DNA of 64,000 nucleotides from NCBI GenBank assembly GCA_900315565.1, contig OMZS01000012.1, positions 1-64,000 on the forward strand, in the 5' to 3' direction. The notes under the pieces were generated by a model. The model was given only the letters and a program-made list of their open reading frames with translations. It did no database searches and was not told the DNA's origin. Positions within the stretch are counted from its first letter, which is position 1, and each line of letters begins with the position of its first letter. This DNA is from an uncultured Prevotellaceae bacterium. Lineage in GTDB: Bacteria > Bacteroidota > Bacteroidia > Bacteroidales > Bacteroidaceae. Shown in pieces: positions 52,256 through 61,431 of the stretch. Made by a program: the position numbers and the translations under genes.

Positions 52256-53491
52256 ATGAGCAGAGTACTGATGATTGGCGCCGGTGGCGTCGCTACCGTG
52301 GCTGCGTTTAAGATTGTGCAGAACGCAGACGTTTTCACAGAGTTTATGATTGCCAGCCGCCGCAAGGCCAAGTGCGACCAGCTGGTGGAGGCCATCCACA
52401 AGAAGGGCTACACAATGCCCATACGCACGGCGCAGGTGGATGCCGACGACGTGGAGCAGCTCAAGGCACTGTTCAGCGATTATAAGCCCGAGCTGGTGAT
52501 TAACCTGGCGCTGCCTTATCAGGACCTCACCATTATGGACGCCTGTCTGGCCTGTGGATGCAGCTATCTCGACACGGCCAACTACGAGCCCAAGGACGAG
52601 GCCCACTTCGAGTACTCGTGGCAATGGGCCTACCGCGACCGTTTCCGCGAGGCGGGGCTTACGGCCATCCTCGGCTGCGGTTTCGACCCGGGCGTTACGA
52701 GCATCTTCACCGCCTACGCCGCCAAGCACCACTTCGACGAGATTCAGTATCTCGACATCGTTGACTGCAATGCCGGTGACCACCACAAGGCCTTCGCCAC
52801 TAACTTCAATCCCGAAATCAACATCCGCGAAATCACTCAGAAAGGCCTCTATTGGGAGAACGGCCAATGGGTGGAGACCGAACCGCTGGAGATTCACAAA
52901 GACCTCACTTATCCCAACATCGGCCCGCGCGACAGCTACCTGCTCCACCACGAGGAGATTGAGTCGCTCGTCATCAACTACCCGACAATCCGTCGCGCCC
53001 GCTTCTGGATGACCTTCGGACAGCAATACCTGAAGCACCTCGAAGTGATTCAGAACATCGGCATGAGCCGCATCGACGAGGTGGAATACGAGGCTCCGCT
53101 GGCCGACGGCTCCGGCACAGCCCGCGTGAAGATTGTTCCCCTGCAGTTCCTCAAGGCCGTGCTGCCCAACCCCCAGGACCTGGGCGAGAACTACGAGGGC
53201 GAGACCAGCATCGGCTGCCGCATACGCGGACTGAAGGACGGCAAGGAGCACACCTATTACATTTACAACAACTGTTCCCACCGCGCCGCCTACGAGGAGA
53301 CCGGCATGCAGGGCGTTAGCTACACCACCGGCGTGCCCGCCATGATTGGTGCCATGATGTTCTGCAAGGGCCTCTGGCGCAAGCCCGGCGTATATAACGT
53401 AGAGGAGTTCGACCCCGACCCCTTCCTCGAACAGCTCAACAAGCAGGGCCTGCCCTGGCACGAAATTCACGACGGCGACTTGGAACTGTAG
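52256..53491 (+). CDS. carboxynorspermidine dehydrogenase / saccharopine dehydrogenase family
   Basis: The 411-residue enzyme begins with a Rossmann fold (MSRVLMIGAGGVATVAAFKI) and has the saccharopine dehydrogenase-like fold: INLALPYQDLTIMDACLACG (about 83), YLDTANYEPKDEAH, and GCGFDPGVTSIFTAYAAKH (about 141). Bacteroidota members of this size are carboxynorspermidine synthases, which reductively condense aspartate semialdehyde with a diamine on the way to (nor)spermidine; the matching decarboxylase is not in this window. Length fits. It is preceded by a repeat and followed by a perfect hairpin terminator. True saccharopine dehydrogenase activity is less likely. Confidence 0.88.
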   Translation: MSRVLMIGAGGVATVAAFKIVQNADVFTEFMIASRRKAKCDQLVEAIHKKGYTMPIRTAQVDADDVEQLKALFSDYKPELVINLALPYQDLTIMDACLACGCSYLDTANYEPKDEAHFEYSWQWAYRDRFREAGLTAILGCGFDPGVTSIFTAYAAKHHFDEIQYLDIVDCNAGDHHKAFATNFNPEINIREITQKGLYWENGQWVETEPLEIHKDLTYPNIGPRDSYLLHHEEIESLVINYPTIRRARFWMTFGQQYLKHLEVIQNIGMSRIDEVEYEAPLADGSGTARVKIVPLQFLKAVLPNPQDLGENYEGETSIGCRIRGLKDGKEHTYYIYNNCSHRAAYEETGMQGVSYTTGVPAMIGAMMFCKGLWRKPGVYNVEEFDPDPFLEQLNKQGLPWHEIHDGDLEL

Positions 53492-53545
53492 ATAGCTGTA
53501 AGCGCCCGCATAATAAATACTCAGGGTAAGAATCCTCAAAAACAA

Positions 53546-53598
53546 AACTACTCCAGAATGCTGAAAGAAACAGATAGCATTCTGGAGTAGTTGTTTTT
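53546..53598. terminator. perfect-stem terminator between convergent genes
   Basis: A 17-bp stem, AACTACTCCAGAATGCT (53546-53562) with its exact complement (53576-53592), is followed by GTTTTT. It ends the rightward gene and may also serve the leftward one. Confidence 0.9.
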
Positions 53599-53631
53599 AT
53601 AAAAGCAGCGCAACGGCTTGCGGAGGGTCGT

Positions 53632-54774
53632 TTATTTGCCAAACAGCTCGTCGAGCAGGGTGTAGAACGAGGGGTCTTCGCCGATAATGGTTTTAACGAT
53701 TTTGCCGTCGGGACCGATGATGATCTTCGTGGGGAAACCTGTTACGCCATAGTCTTCTAATACAGTGGCCTCCTTCGGACAATAAACGTGGAGCCAGGGC
53801 AGCTCGTGCTTCTTGACGGCGGCCTTCCACTTGTCCACTGTGTCGTTGCAATCGATACCGAGTATCTCGAACTTGCCGGGATACTTGGCGTAGTACTCCT
53901 TCATCTTGGGGAATCCCTTGATGCACCACACGCACCACGAGCCCCAGAAGTCGAGAATGACGTGCTTGCCGCGAAGTGAGGTGAGCGCGAGCGGCTGGCC
54001 GTTGATGTCGTCGAGGGTGAACACGGGAGCCTCGATGCCTTCTGCTTGTTTCTTGGCGCCTTCTTTCTTCTCGGCTTCTTCGGCGATGCGTTCCTCCTCA
54101 TCCTTGACAATGCGGTCGTAGATGGGTTTCATGCGACCTTCGCGGACAGAGACGTCGAGCATCTGATAAGCCTCTTTCTGCTTTTCGAAACCGTCGAATT
54201 CCTTCAGCAGCATAATGGTAGCTTCCTGTTTGGAATGCGCCTTGACATAGTCGGTCAGGGCCTGCTGGTAGCGGTCGTAGCTGGGGTCGTAAACCTCCTT
54301 CTGGAACTTGCTGAGTTCTTCCTGACTGATGGAGCTGTTGGCTTTCATTTCGCGGAATTTGGCCACATTCTCTCGTGGCTCTTTGCTGGCGTTCTCGTTG
54401 AAGAGGTCCACCTGGTGGTAGTCGGCATAGAAACCCGTACCATCTATATCGTAGCGTGTCATGTCGGTGTTCCATACGCGCACTTCCTCGCCTCCCACAA
54501 GGGGGAGGGAGAAAATTTTCGCGTCTTCCATGTCGCCACGCAATAGTTTTGGCTGGATCAGCATGCCTGGACTTACTGTGTCCACCTGCAGTTGGAACTC
54601 AAACTTACCATTTTTTCCAGTAAAGGTCAGCTCATCTTTGCCCGGGCGCAACACCACAACTGTGTCGCCAAAGTCCAGGAGGTCGAGTTTCACCTTTAAC
54701 GTCTTTCCGTCGTTTGCAGCCCAAACGCAAATAGCGATGGCTGCGAGCATCATGCTCAGAATGATTCTTTTCAT
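53632..54774 (-). CDS. TlpA-like thioredoxin-domain protein
   Basis: The product (380 residues) has a signal peptide (MKRIILSMMLAAIAICVWA), a DUF4369-like beta domain (about 25-115), a charged helical middle (about 120-230) and a C-terminal thioredoxin fold with redox site FWGSWCVWCIKGFP (near 280) and cis-Pro VTGFPTKIII. The CVWC dipeptide is unusual (CGPC or CAPC is more common) and may shift redox potential. Near residue 95 the sequence FSLPLVGGEEV is encoded by a CTCCC..GGGAG palindrome (54489-54512), apparently an in-frame repeat. The gene follows the 54785 gene by ten bases and is its operon partner. Substrate unknown. Confidence 0.87.
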   Translation of the reverse strand: MKRIILSMMLAAIAICVWAANDGKTLKVKLDLLDFGDTVVVLRPGKDELTFTGKNGKFEFQLQVDTVSPGMLIQPKLLRGDMEDAKIFSLPLVGGEEVRVWNTDMTRYDIDGTGFYADYHQVDLFNENASKEPRENVAKFREMKANSSISQEELSKFQKEVYDPSYDRYQQALTDYVKAHSKQEATIMLLKEFDGFEKQKEAYQMLDVSVREGRMKPIYDRIVKDEEERIAEEAEKKEGAKKQAEGIEAPVFTLDDINGQPLALTSLRGKHVILDFWGSWCVWCIKGFPKMKEYYAKYPGKFEILGIDCNDTVDKWKAAVKKHELPWLHVYCPKEATVLEDYGVTGFPTKIIIGPDGKIVKTIIGEDPSFYTLLDELFGK

Positions 54775-54784
54775 ATTACTCAGT

Positions 54785-55549
54785 TTATTTGATCCATTTT
54801 TCTCTTGCGTCAATGATGCGCTTTTGTTGTTCAACCACCGCATTGCTGACCGAATCTAAATAATCGTCTTTTGTGGAGGAGCCCTTTTCTGTTCGGGCTC
54901 TATCCTGGCGATAGACGGCCAATTCCTCGTCGCTGATGCCCATCATCTGCTTGCACTGGGCAAACAGCTGCTGCATATCATACTTTAAATAGGAGCTCAT
55001 CAAGGCATAGTCGAAGAGTATTGCGTCGGTGGCGTCATTTAGGGTGTTAAAAGCATAATTACTCCTCACATTCTTGCTCAAAGAGTCACAAATCTCTGTC
55101 TTGTAACTCTTGCGTGCCTGATAGAATTTGGCCACATTTTCGGTAAAAAGCACGTTGCCCACCGTATTGATGGTTTCAATAGTCGAAGAGAAGATTTTTT
55201 CTGTGGTCTCTGTGAACTGAATATTCGGCAACATGTTGTACATGCGAATCTTCATGTCGAAATTGTACAGGGTGGGGTCTTTCGCCAATTTTTCCTGCAT
55301 GTCAATCAGCTGGTGAATCATGGAGTCGGCCTTTTCTACCGGTGCCAGTGAGTTGTACATGTCGTACATCACCATCATTACGATTTCGTGTTTCTCCCTC
55401 TGTTTCTTGTTGTTGTCGATGATGGCCGCAGTACCGAAGGTGAGGGCAATGGATACGGTGGTGGCCAGCAGCGACAGCATGAACTGCTTCAGCGATGACA
55501 TTCCGCTGCCCGTTTTCAGGCTCTTTGGGGTATGTATTTTTACGTTCAT
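54785..55549 (-). CDS. membrane-anchored periplasmic protein of unknown function
   Basis: The 254-residue protein has one membrane helix near the N-terminus (about 20-46, FMLSLLATTVSIALTFGTAAI) and a helical, mostly soluble remainder with several Met/Tyr-rich stretches and no Cys pair typical of thioredoxins. The layout (short cytoplasmic tail, one helix, then a helical domain starting DNNKKQREKHE) recalls DUF6090-type Bacteroidota proteins but I would not assign it. M17 (MSSLKQFML) is an alternative start. It is the first gene of a two-gene operon with a TlpA-like protein. A reverse-strand TACCTTTG at 55665-55672 is its likely -7 element. Confidence 0.75.
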   Translation of the reverse strand: MNVKIHTPKSLKTGSGMSSLKQFMLSLLATTVSIALTFGTAAIIDNNKKQREKHEIVMMVMYDMYNSLAPVEKADSMIHQLIDMQEKLAKDPTLYNFDMKIRMYNMLPNIQFTETTEKIFSSTIETINTVGNVLFTENVAKFYQARKSYKTEICDSLSKNVRSNYAFNTLNDATDAILFDYALMSSYLKYDMQQLFAQCKQMMGISDEELAVYRQDRARTEKGSSTKDDYLDSVSNAVVEQQKRIIDAREKWIK

Positions 55550-55860
55550 AATGATTGTTGCTTACATGTGAGCTAAGATTTTGCAAACGAGCGCAAAAGC
55601 AGTTTACTATGGAGGATGGATTATATGTATCCCACAGTTTTGCCGAGCTTAGCTAAATCTTATGCAAAGGTAGCGTTTTTCTTATGACTAGACAAGAAAA
55701 ACGGGTGAAAAAGTTTTACAGGGCGAATTTACCGGTTTTCTTTGCCGTCAAAAAAATAAAAAGAACACCCCCGAATAAAGAAAAAAACAAAAATCGTATA
55801 ATTATTTGCATTTATTCTCGCTTATTCGTATCTTTGCCAAACAAATAAGAGAGAAGAGCC
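55550..55860. other. divergent promoter region, otherwise featureless
   Basis: Between the divergent genes lie the reverse-strand -7 element (55665-55672) and the forward promoter (55805-55836). The AT-rich stretch 55680-55800 shows no hairpin or frame that I can support. Confidence 0.6.
55805..55836 (+). promoter_or_regulatory. promoter of the fic gene
   Basis: TTTG (55805-55808), 20 bases, TATCTTTG (55829-55836); full consensus match, start codon 24 bases downstream. Confidence 0.75.
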
Positions 55861-56643
55861 ATGTTTGAGCAGGAAATAAAACATTACGAGCAAGTGAGAT
55901 GCGAGTATGAGGAGAGCATCGTCAAGAAAATGGCACCAGCCGACTATATGGACTGGAACGAGGTGCTGTTTTCTGCTCACTCGTGTGCCATTGAGGGTAA
56001 TTCGTTCACCGTGGACGACACCCGTATTCTGAAGGAGCAGGGATTGGCCATGGTGCCGGTGGGGCATTCTCTGCTGGAGTGTACTGAGATGGCCGACCAC
56101 TTCCGCGCATTCCGTTATGTGACTACCCATCTCGATGTTGCTTTTGACGAGAAACTGCTTTGTGAGACCAATCGGCTGGTGACGGAGCACACATTGGCTT
56201 ACCGCGCTCCGGGTGCCGTGGCAGGGGCTTACACCACCGAGGACATGGCGGCCGGTGACACCGTCTTTGGCGACCACGAGGCGCTGGTGGCCCGTGTCCC
56301 AGCATTGATGGCTTCTACGGCCGAAGCCATCGGGCGTGGCGTGCATCCAATGGTTGTTGCCGCCCGTTTTCATGGCTACTTCGAATACCTGCACCCCTTC
56401 CGCGATGGCAATGGCCGCACGGGGCGCCTGCTCTCCAATTGGATTCTGCTAAGAGCTGGCCATCCTCTTCTCATCATCGATATGAAGGACCGTGCAGACT
56501 ATATCGAGGCGCTGCGGCAGATACGCCGCGAAGGCACAGACGAGTTTCTCGTCACATTTTTCTTCCGTGCAGCTACGGAGCGCATGAAGAACGAGATGTC
56601 GCAGAAGCGCAACAACACTGGTCTTGGCATGTTTTTCTTCTGA
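55861..56643 (+). CDS. fic: Fic family protein
   Basis: The 260-residue protein has the Fic core motif HPFRDGNGRTGRLLSN at about residues 178-193, matching HPFx(D/E)GNGRxxR fully, and an N-terminal inhibitory helix motif SCAIEGN (about 41-47; (S/T)xxxE(G/N)), so it is a class II Fic enzyme that can block its own active site. Such proteins transfer AMP (or another group) from a nucleotide to a target protein. There is no adjacent antitoxin-like gene, so it looks like a stand-alone regulatory Fic. It has its own promoter, and recA follows after about 200 bases. Target unknown. Confidence 0.94.
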   Translation: MFEQEIKHYEQVRCEYEESIVKKMAPADYMDWNEVLFSAHSCAIEGNSFTVDDTRILKEQGLAMVPVGHSLLECTEMADHFRAFRYVTTHLDVAFDEKLLCETNRLVTEHTLAYRAPGAVAGAYTTEDMAAGDTVFGDHEALVARVPALMASTAEAIGRGVHPMVVAARFHGYFEYLHPFRDGNGRTGRLLSNWILLRAGHPLLIIDMKDRADYIEALRQIRREGTDEFLVTFFFRAATERMKNEMSQKRNNTGLGMFFF

Positions 56644-56673
56644 ATTATACGCTTAATGTTTACCACAATTGTC

Positions 56674-56704
56674 AGGTGGAGGGACGCACACAAGTCTCTC
56701 CACC
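56674..56704 (+). terminator. hairpin after the fic gene
   Basis: GGTGGAGGGAC pairs with GTCTCTCCACC with one mismatch; the following T run is poor, so terminator function is uncertain. Confidence 0.45.
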
Positions 56705-56794
56705 AGTTGTGTATTTTCGCGTCGCGAGATGCACAGAAACCATGTAATGCTATTCGGCGATTTCCTACGGCCGAGAAAAAATATAAAGATTTAT

Positions 56795-56825
56795 TTTGCG
56801 CATCGGTGAATTTGTTGTATTTTTG
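56795..56825 (+). promoter_or_regulatory. promoter of recA
   Basis: TTTG (56795-56798), 19 bases, TATTTTTG (56818-56825). No LexA-like box is obvious beside it. Confidence 0.72.
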
Positions 56826-56850
56826 CAAGAAATAATCCAAACAAAAGACT

Positions 56851-57879
56851 ATGGCGAAGAAAATTGAAGATGAGGGCGCTCAGAACCCTCAAAGCGAGAA
56901 ACTGAAAGCCCTGCAGGCGGCTATGTCGAAGATAGAGAAAGACTTTGGCAAGGGCAGCATCATGAAATTGGGCGACGAGCAGATAGAGAACGTAGAGGTG
57001 ATTCCCACGGGCAGCATTGCCCTGAACGCCGCGCTCGGCGTGGGCGGCTATCCCAAGGGACGCATTATTGAGATATACGGCCCGGAGTCGAGCGGAAAAA
57101 CCACCCTGGCCATCCATGCCATTGCCGAGGCGCAGAAGGCCGGCGGCATAGCTGCCTTCATTGATGCCGAGCATGCCTTCGACCGTTTCTATGCTGAGAA
57201 ACTGGGCGTTGACGTGAACAACCTCTACATTGCCCAGCCTGACAACGGCGAGCAGGCGCTTGAGATAGCCGACCAGCTCATCCGCTCGAGTGCTGTGGAT
57301 ATTGTGGTGGTCGATTCGGTGGCCGCACTTACCCCGAAGAAAGAAATTGAGGGTGACATGGGCGACAACGCCGTGGGACTGCATGCACGCCTCATGAGCC
57401 AGGCGCTCAGAAAACTCACCGGAACCATTTCGAAAACCAACACCACGTGCATCTTTATCAACCAGCTGCGCGAGAAAATCGGCGTGATGTTCGGCAATCC
57501 CGAGACCACTACGGGCGGCAACGCGCTGAAGTTCTACGCCTCGGTGCGCCTTGACATACGCCGCGTCACCAGCATCAAGGACGGCGACCAGGTGATTGGC
57601 AACCAGGTGCGCGTGAAAGTGGTGAAAAACAAGGTGGCCCCGCCTTTCCGCAAGGCCGAGTTTGAGATTATGTTTGGCGAAGGCATCTCGAAGGTGGGCG
57701 AAATTGTGGACCTCGGCGTAGAGTACGGCATTGTGCAGAAGAGCGGCTCATGGTTCTCCTACCAGGGCTCAAAACTGGCCCAGGGCCGCGATGCCACGAA
57801 GGCTCTGTTGCGCGACAATCCTGAGCTTTGCGACGAGCTGGAGGCTCAGATTATGGCAGCTTTGGAGGACAAAAAGTAG
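56851..57879 (+). CDS. recA: recombinase RecA
   Basis: The 342-residue protein is RecA, which coats single-stranded DNA, drives strand exchange and triggers the SOS response. It has Walker [10 protein letters not shown] (about 76), the Glu-containing FIDAEHAFD, Walker [15 protein letters not shown], loop 1 [20 protein letters not shown] and loop 2 [17 protein letters not shown]. The C-terminus is short and moderately acidic. Length and motifs are canonical. It has its own promoter and terminator and stands as a single gene. Confidence 0.98.
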   Translation: MAKKIEDEGAQNPQSEKLKALQAAMSKIEKDFGKGSIMKLGDEQIENVEVIPTGSIALNAALGVGGYPKGRIIEIYGPESSGKTTLAIHAIAEAQKAGGIAAFIDAEHAFDRFYAEKLGVDVNNLYIAQPDNGEQALEIADQLIRSSAVDIVVVDSVAALTPKKEIEGDMGDNAVGLHARLMSQALRKLTGTISKTNTTCIFINQLREKIGVMFGNPETTTGGNALKFYASVRLDIRRVTSIKDGDQVIGNQVRVKVVKNKVAPPFRKAEFEIMFGEGISKVGEIVDLGVEYGIVQKSGSWFSYQGSKLAQGRDATKALLRDNPELCDELEAQIMAALEDKK

Positions 57880-57933
57880 ATTTGCGCGCCAAATCAGGTA
57901 AAAGGAAGCCGTAACGCTTCATTCTGATAAGAC

Positions 57934-57991
57934 GCTGTCAGCCAGAAAACTTCCCGTTTTGAGGAAGCTTTTTCCGGCTGACAGCTTTTTT
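57934..57991 (+). terminator. terminator after recA
   Basis: GCTGTCAGCC (57934-57943) and GGCTGACAGC (57976-57985) form the base of a longer imperfect hairpin (GAAAA..TTCC..GGAA..TTTT inside) and six T follow. Confidence 0.85.
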
Positions 57992-58024
57992 ATGGCAAAA
58001 CGGCAAAAAACGTCCGAAACCCCT

Positions 58025-58210
58025 GTCCCAATGGGCTGGGAACTTTTTTTCCAGAAAAATCCCATCAGCTGGGACAAAAGTCCCACCGTGTGGGACAAAA
58101 GTTCCACCGCGTGGGAAAAACTCTACCGTGTGAAATAATTATTCCACCGCGTGGAAAAAATATTCCATCGCGTGGAATAAAAATTCCAGCCGATGGAATA
58201 TTTCTGGAAT
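58025..58210. repeat. array of small palindromes at 21-bp spacing (array C)
   Basis: Eight palindromic units of the type TTCCACCGCGTGGAA (also TCCCA..TGGGA and ATTCCAGCCGATGGAAT) follow one another. The A before the centre falls at 58064, 58085, 58106, 58125, 58146, 58167 and 58188, that is mostly 21 bases apart with one 19-base step. Units are joined by A/T-only linkers. It fills most of the recA-dnaK gap. No function assigned. Confidence 0.92.
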
Positions 58211-58242
58211 CTTTTGTTAGAACAGCTTTGTGCCACAAAATA

Positions 58243-58296
58243 CTGACAACTTGTCATACGGTTGTCAGACAGTTGGCTGTTGGCACATGGTTTGTT
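58243..58296 (+). promoter_or_regulatory. candidate dnaK control region
   Basis: TGACAACTTGTCA (58244-58256) is a palindrome, and CTGACAAC/GTTGTCAG (58243-58250, 58261-58268) form an overlapping pair. Next, TTGGCAC-N5-TTGTT (58280-58296) matches the sigma-54 -24/-12 pattern except one base in the -12 part. The leader to the dnaK ATG would be about 70 bases. No TANNTTTG promoter is evident. Confidence 0.35.
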
Positions 58297-58367
58297 GAAA
58301 AACAGATGGACGCTTATGTCCAGCAGAAATTGAATATTAACAAACAAATAAAAAAAGAATAAAGATT

Positions 58368-60293
58368 ATGGGAAAGATTATTGGTATCGACTTAGGAACT
58401 ACCAACAGCTGCGTAGCCGTATTCGAGGGCAACGAGCCGGTAGTCATTGCTAACAGCGAAGGCAAGCGCACAACTCCTTCGGTGGTAGGATTCGTAAAGG
58501 ACGGCGAGCGCAAGGTGGGCGACCCCGCCAAGCGTCAGGCTATCACAAACCCCAAGAACACCGTCTATTCTATCAAGCGTTTCATGGGCGAGAACTGGCA
58601 GCAGACCGAGAAAGAAATCTCGCGCGTTCCTTATAATGTTGTAAACGAGGGCGGTTATCCGCGCGTTGAAATCGAAGGACGCAAATACACTCCGCAGGAA
58701 ATCAGCGCCATGGTGCTGCAGAAAATGAAGAAAACGGCCGAGGACTACCTCGGACAGGAAGTGACCGACGCTGTTATCACCGTGCCGGCATACTTCAGCG
58801 ACAGCCAGCGCCAGGCCACCAAGGAGGCCGGCCAGATTGCTGGTCTGAACGTGCGCCGTATCGTCAACGAGCCTACGGCTGCTGCCCTGGCTTACGGTGT
58901 TGACAAGGCCAACAAGGACATGAAGATTGCCGTGTTCGACCTCGGCGGCGGCACCTTCGATATTTCTATCCTGGAGTTCGGCGGCGGCGTGTTCGAGGTG
59001 CTCAGCACCAATGGTGACACCCACCTCGGCGGCGACGACTTCGACCAGGTCATCATCGACTGGCTCGTGCAGGAGTTTAAGAACGACGAGGGCGCAGACC
59101 TCTCGCAGGACCCCATGGCCATGCAGCGACTCAAGGAGGCTGCCGAGAAGGCCAAGATCGAGCTTTCTTCGAGCACTTCCACAGAAATCAACCTGCCCTA
59201 CATCATGCCAGTAGGCGGAGTGCCTAAGCACCTGGTGAAGACCCTCACCCGCGCAAAGTTTGAGCAGCTGGCTCACGACCTCATTCAGGCTTGTCTGGCT
59301 CCCTGTCAGAAAGCCATGCAGGATGCCAAGCTCTCCAACAGCGACATTGACGAAGTCATCCTTGTGGGCGGCTCAAGCCGTATTCCCGCCGTGCAGACGC
59401 TCGTCAAGAACTACTTCGGCAAGGAGCCCTCAAAGGGTGTCAACCCCGACGAGGTGGTGGCCGTAGGTGCCAGCATCCAGGGTGCCATTCTGAACAAGGA
59501 AGGCGGCGTGGGCGACATCGTGCTGCTCGACGTAACACCGCTGACACTGGGTATCGAGACCATGGGCGGCGTGATGACCAAGCTCATCGATGCCAACACC
59601 ACCATCCCTTGCAAGAAGAGCGAGGTGTTCTCAACAGCAGTGGATAACCAGACAGCCGTTACCATCCACGTGCTTCAGGGCGAACGCCCCATGGCCGCTC
59701 AGAACAAGAGCATCGGTCAGTTCAACCTCGAGGGCATCGCACCCGCACGCCGTGGAGTGCCTCAGATTGAAGTCACCTTTGATATCGACGCCAACGGTAT
59801 CCTCAATGTGAGCGCCAAGGACAAGGCCACAGGCAAGGAGCAGCGCATCCGCATCGAGGCCAGCAGCGGTCTGAGCGAGGACGAAATCAACCGCATGAAG
59901 GCTGAGGCCGAGCAGAACGCCGAGAACGACCGCAAGGAGCGCGAGCGCGTGGACAAGCTCAACCAGGCCGACTCGATGATTTTCACCACCGAGAACTTCC
60001 TCAAGGACAATGGCGACAAGATTCCTGCCGACCAGAAACCGGCCATCGAATCTGCCCTCCAGACCCTGAAAGACGCTCACAAGAGCGGTGACGTCAACGC
60101 CATCGACAATGCCATCAACAACCTCAACCAGGTTATGCAGGCTGCCTCGGCACAGATGTACCAGCAGGCCGGCGGCGCACAGCCCGGTGGCCAGGGCTTC
60201 AACGGCGGTGGTCAGCAATATCAGGGCGGCCAGCAGTCTCAGTCGAATCCCAATGACGATGTCCAGGATGCCGACTTCGAGGAGGTCCACTAG
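58368..60293 (+). CDS. dnaK: molecular chaperone DnaK
   Basis: The 641-residue protein is the Hsp70 chaperone DnaK. The ATPase domain opens [16 protein letters not shown] and has phosphate-loop and hinge motifs [15 protein letters not shown] (about 187) and [11 protein letters not shown]; the linker and substrate-binding domain follow ([20 protein letters not shown]), and the lid ends in a Gly/Gln-rich tail and DADFEEVH, close to the usual C-terminal DAEFEEV. DnaK folds and rescues proteins together with DnaJ and GrpE (not in this window) and with ClpB, encoded at 36389. Its upstream region holds palindromes and a sigma-54-like sequence instead of the usual promoter. Confidence 0.98.
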   Translation: MGKIIGIDLGTTNSCVAVFEGNEPVVIANSEGKRTTPSVVGFVKDGERKVGDPAKRQAITNPKNTVYSIKRFMGENWQQTEKEISRVPYNVVNEGGYPRVEIEGRKYTPQEISAMVLQKMKKTAEDYLGQEVTDAVITVPAYFSDSQRQATKEAGQIAGLNVRRIVNEPTAAALAYGVDKANKDMKIAVFDLGGGTFDISILEFGGGVFEVLSTNGDTHLGGDDFDQVIIDWLVQEFKNDEGADLSQDPMAMQRLKEAAEKAKIELSSSTSTEINLPYIMPVGGVPKHLVKTLTRAKFEQLAHDLIQACLAPCQKAMQDAKLSNSDIDEVILVGGSSRIPAVQTLVKNYFGKEPSKGVNPDEVVAVGASIQGAILNKEGGVGDIVLLDVTPLTLGIETMGGVMTKLIDANTTIPCKKSEVFSTAVDNQTAVTIHVLQGERPMAAQNKSIGQFNLEGIAPARRGVPQIEVTFDIDANGILNVSAKDKATGKEQRIRIEASSGLSEDEINRMKAEAEQNAENDRKERERVDKLNQADSMIFTTENFLKDNGDKIPADQKPAIESALQTLKDAHKSGDVNAIDNAINNLNQVMQAASAQMYQQAGGAQPGGQGFNGGGQQYQGGQQSQSNPNDDVQDADFEEVH

Positions 60294-60318
60294 TTCAAAG
60301 ATAACAAACAATAAACAG

Positions 60319-60359
60319 AAATCCCGTATAACGCAAGTAGTTATGCGGGATTTCTGTTT
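60319..60359 (+). terminator. terminator after dnaK
   Basis: AAATCCCGTATAAC pairs with GTTATGCGGGATTT (one T-G pair) around a seven-base loop, followed by CTGTTTGT. Confidence 0.75.
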
Positions 60360-60404
60360 GTGGCCTTACCTCAATATGCTTATTCTGTCTTCTTTACGGA
60401 TATG

Positions 60405-60929
60405 TCAATCTTCAGGAAAATACTCATAATATATACCTGCAATGGTATCAGCAAATCCCCACCCGCATGGCGAAGCCCATTCCACACACTGCTTCAAACG
60501 GGGCTTGAAAAGCTCCAACATATTGTTCTTGGCAATAAATGCCATGGTCTTCTCGAAGTTGTTTTCAACGGATGTGTAATACTGCTCCCACATGTCCCCA
60601 TAGTCATAAGTAAACTGGCATGCGTTCTCAACATAGCAAACCATCAAATCCGCCAGTTTTTCTGGAGAAGGCTTCAATTTCTTATAATCAGAAACAGCCT
60701 TCCGACAAACCGAGAATCGCGTCTTAGGTTCCCTACTGCTTTTCGCCGGATAGAATTCTTCCGTGATGATTTTCTTATACTCTTCCAGCTTCCCGGTTTC
60801 GTCGGGATTTGCGAAGAACTCCAGATACTCTTTCGCTTCTTTGCGAGCATCATACATTTCCAGAACCATGCCAATGATTTCTTCCTTTGGCATGGCCATA
60901 AGTGTTTTCTTTACCGTTGCTTTTGACAT
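60405..60929 (-). CDS. DUF6155 family protein
   Basis: The 174-residue cytoplasmic, mostly helical protein begins MSKATVKKTLMAMPKEEII and includes LEMYDARKEAKEYLEFFANP and the C-terminal CVEWASPCGWGFADTI. This is the layout of a family I recall as DUF6155 in Bacteroidales, with no known function. It lies at the AT-rich end of the window, 65 bases downstream of a NUDIX gene in the same direction, and could be the last gene of that cluster or independent. It converges on dnaK. Confidence 0.75.
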   Translation of the reverse strand: MSKATVKKTLMAMPKEEIIGMVLEMYDARKEAKEYLEFFANPDETGKLEEYKKIITEEFYPAKSSREPKTRFSVCRKAVSDYKKLKPSPEKLADLMVCYVENACQFTYDYGDMWEQYYTSVENNFEKTMAFIAKNNMLELFKPRLKQCVEWASPCGWGFADTIAGIYYEYFPED

Positions 60930-60994
60930 ATCAATCCTTTTTATCTTGCATCAAATGATTTTTTACTAATTCTTATCTTGCTTTATTCTCATAT

Positions 60995-61417
60995 TCAGCA
61001 GGGATCTCCTCTGCTGCCATCATTGGCATTTTCTTTCAAGCATTTTAATTCTTGGATCACTTTTAAATCAGCAGGCAACCATCTAACGTTTTCGAGTTCA
61101 TTCTTTGTCAGCCACTTTGCAGCCTCATGCTCGTTCAGATGTAGCGCCTCAGTAAGCAGTGAACAAATGTAACAATGCATGGTCAGATGGAATTTTGGGT
61201 AGTCGTATTCCACCGTACATAAGTATTTATCCACGCTGATCTCCGTAGAAAGTTCTTCACGTATCTCTCGTTTCAGCGCTTCCTCTGGTGTTTCCCCTGC
61301 CTCCATTTTCCCGCCAGGGAACTCCCACCAGTCTTTCCAGTCGCCATATCCGCGCTGCGAGGCGAATATCTTATCACCTTTGCGGATTATCGCTGCTACG
61401 ACTTCTATTTGCTTCAT
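60995..61417 (-). CDS. NUDIX hydrolase, MutT-like
   Basis: The 140-residue enzyme shows the NUDIX box GGKMEAGETPEEALKREI followed by REELSTEI at about residues 35-58 (GxxxxxExxxxxxxREUxEExGU pattern). The N-terminal QIEVVAAIIRKGDKIFASQRG and the C-terminal LTKNELENVRWLPADLKVI resemble 8-oxo-dGTP diphosphatases (MutT), which remove oxidised nucleotides, so that or another nucleoside diphosphate derivative is the likely substrate. Its start codon is 14 bases from the stop codon of the metallopeptidase gene, so it belongs to the same operon. AT-rich relative to the rest of the window. Confidence 0.9.
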   Translation of the reverse strand: MKQIEVVAAIIRKGDKIFASQRGYGDWKDWWEFPGGKMEAGETPEEALKREIREELSTEISVDKYLCTVEYDYPKFHLTMHCYICSLLTEALHLNEHEAAKWLTKNELENVRWLPADLKVIQELKCLKENANDGSRGDPC

Positions 61418-61431
61418 ATTTCTCTAATAGA

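Noticed and set aside
55861-56643. Fic-type toxin-antitoxin pair
   Set aside because: The protein carries its own inhibitory helix (class II) and neither neighbour resembles an antitoxin, so it is better called a stand-alone Fic protein.
58025-58210. CRISPR array between recA and dnaK
   Set aside because: Units are about 21 bp with no identical repeat and no unique spacers of about 30 bp, and no cas gene is in the window.
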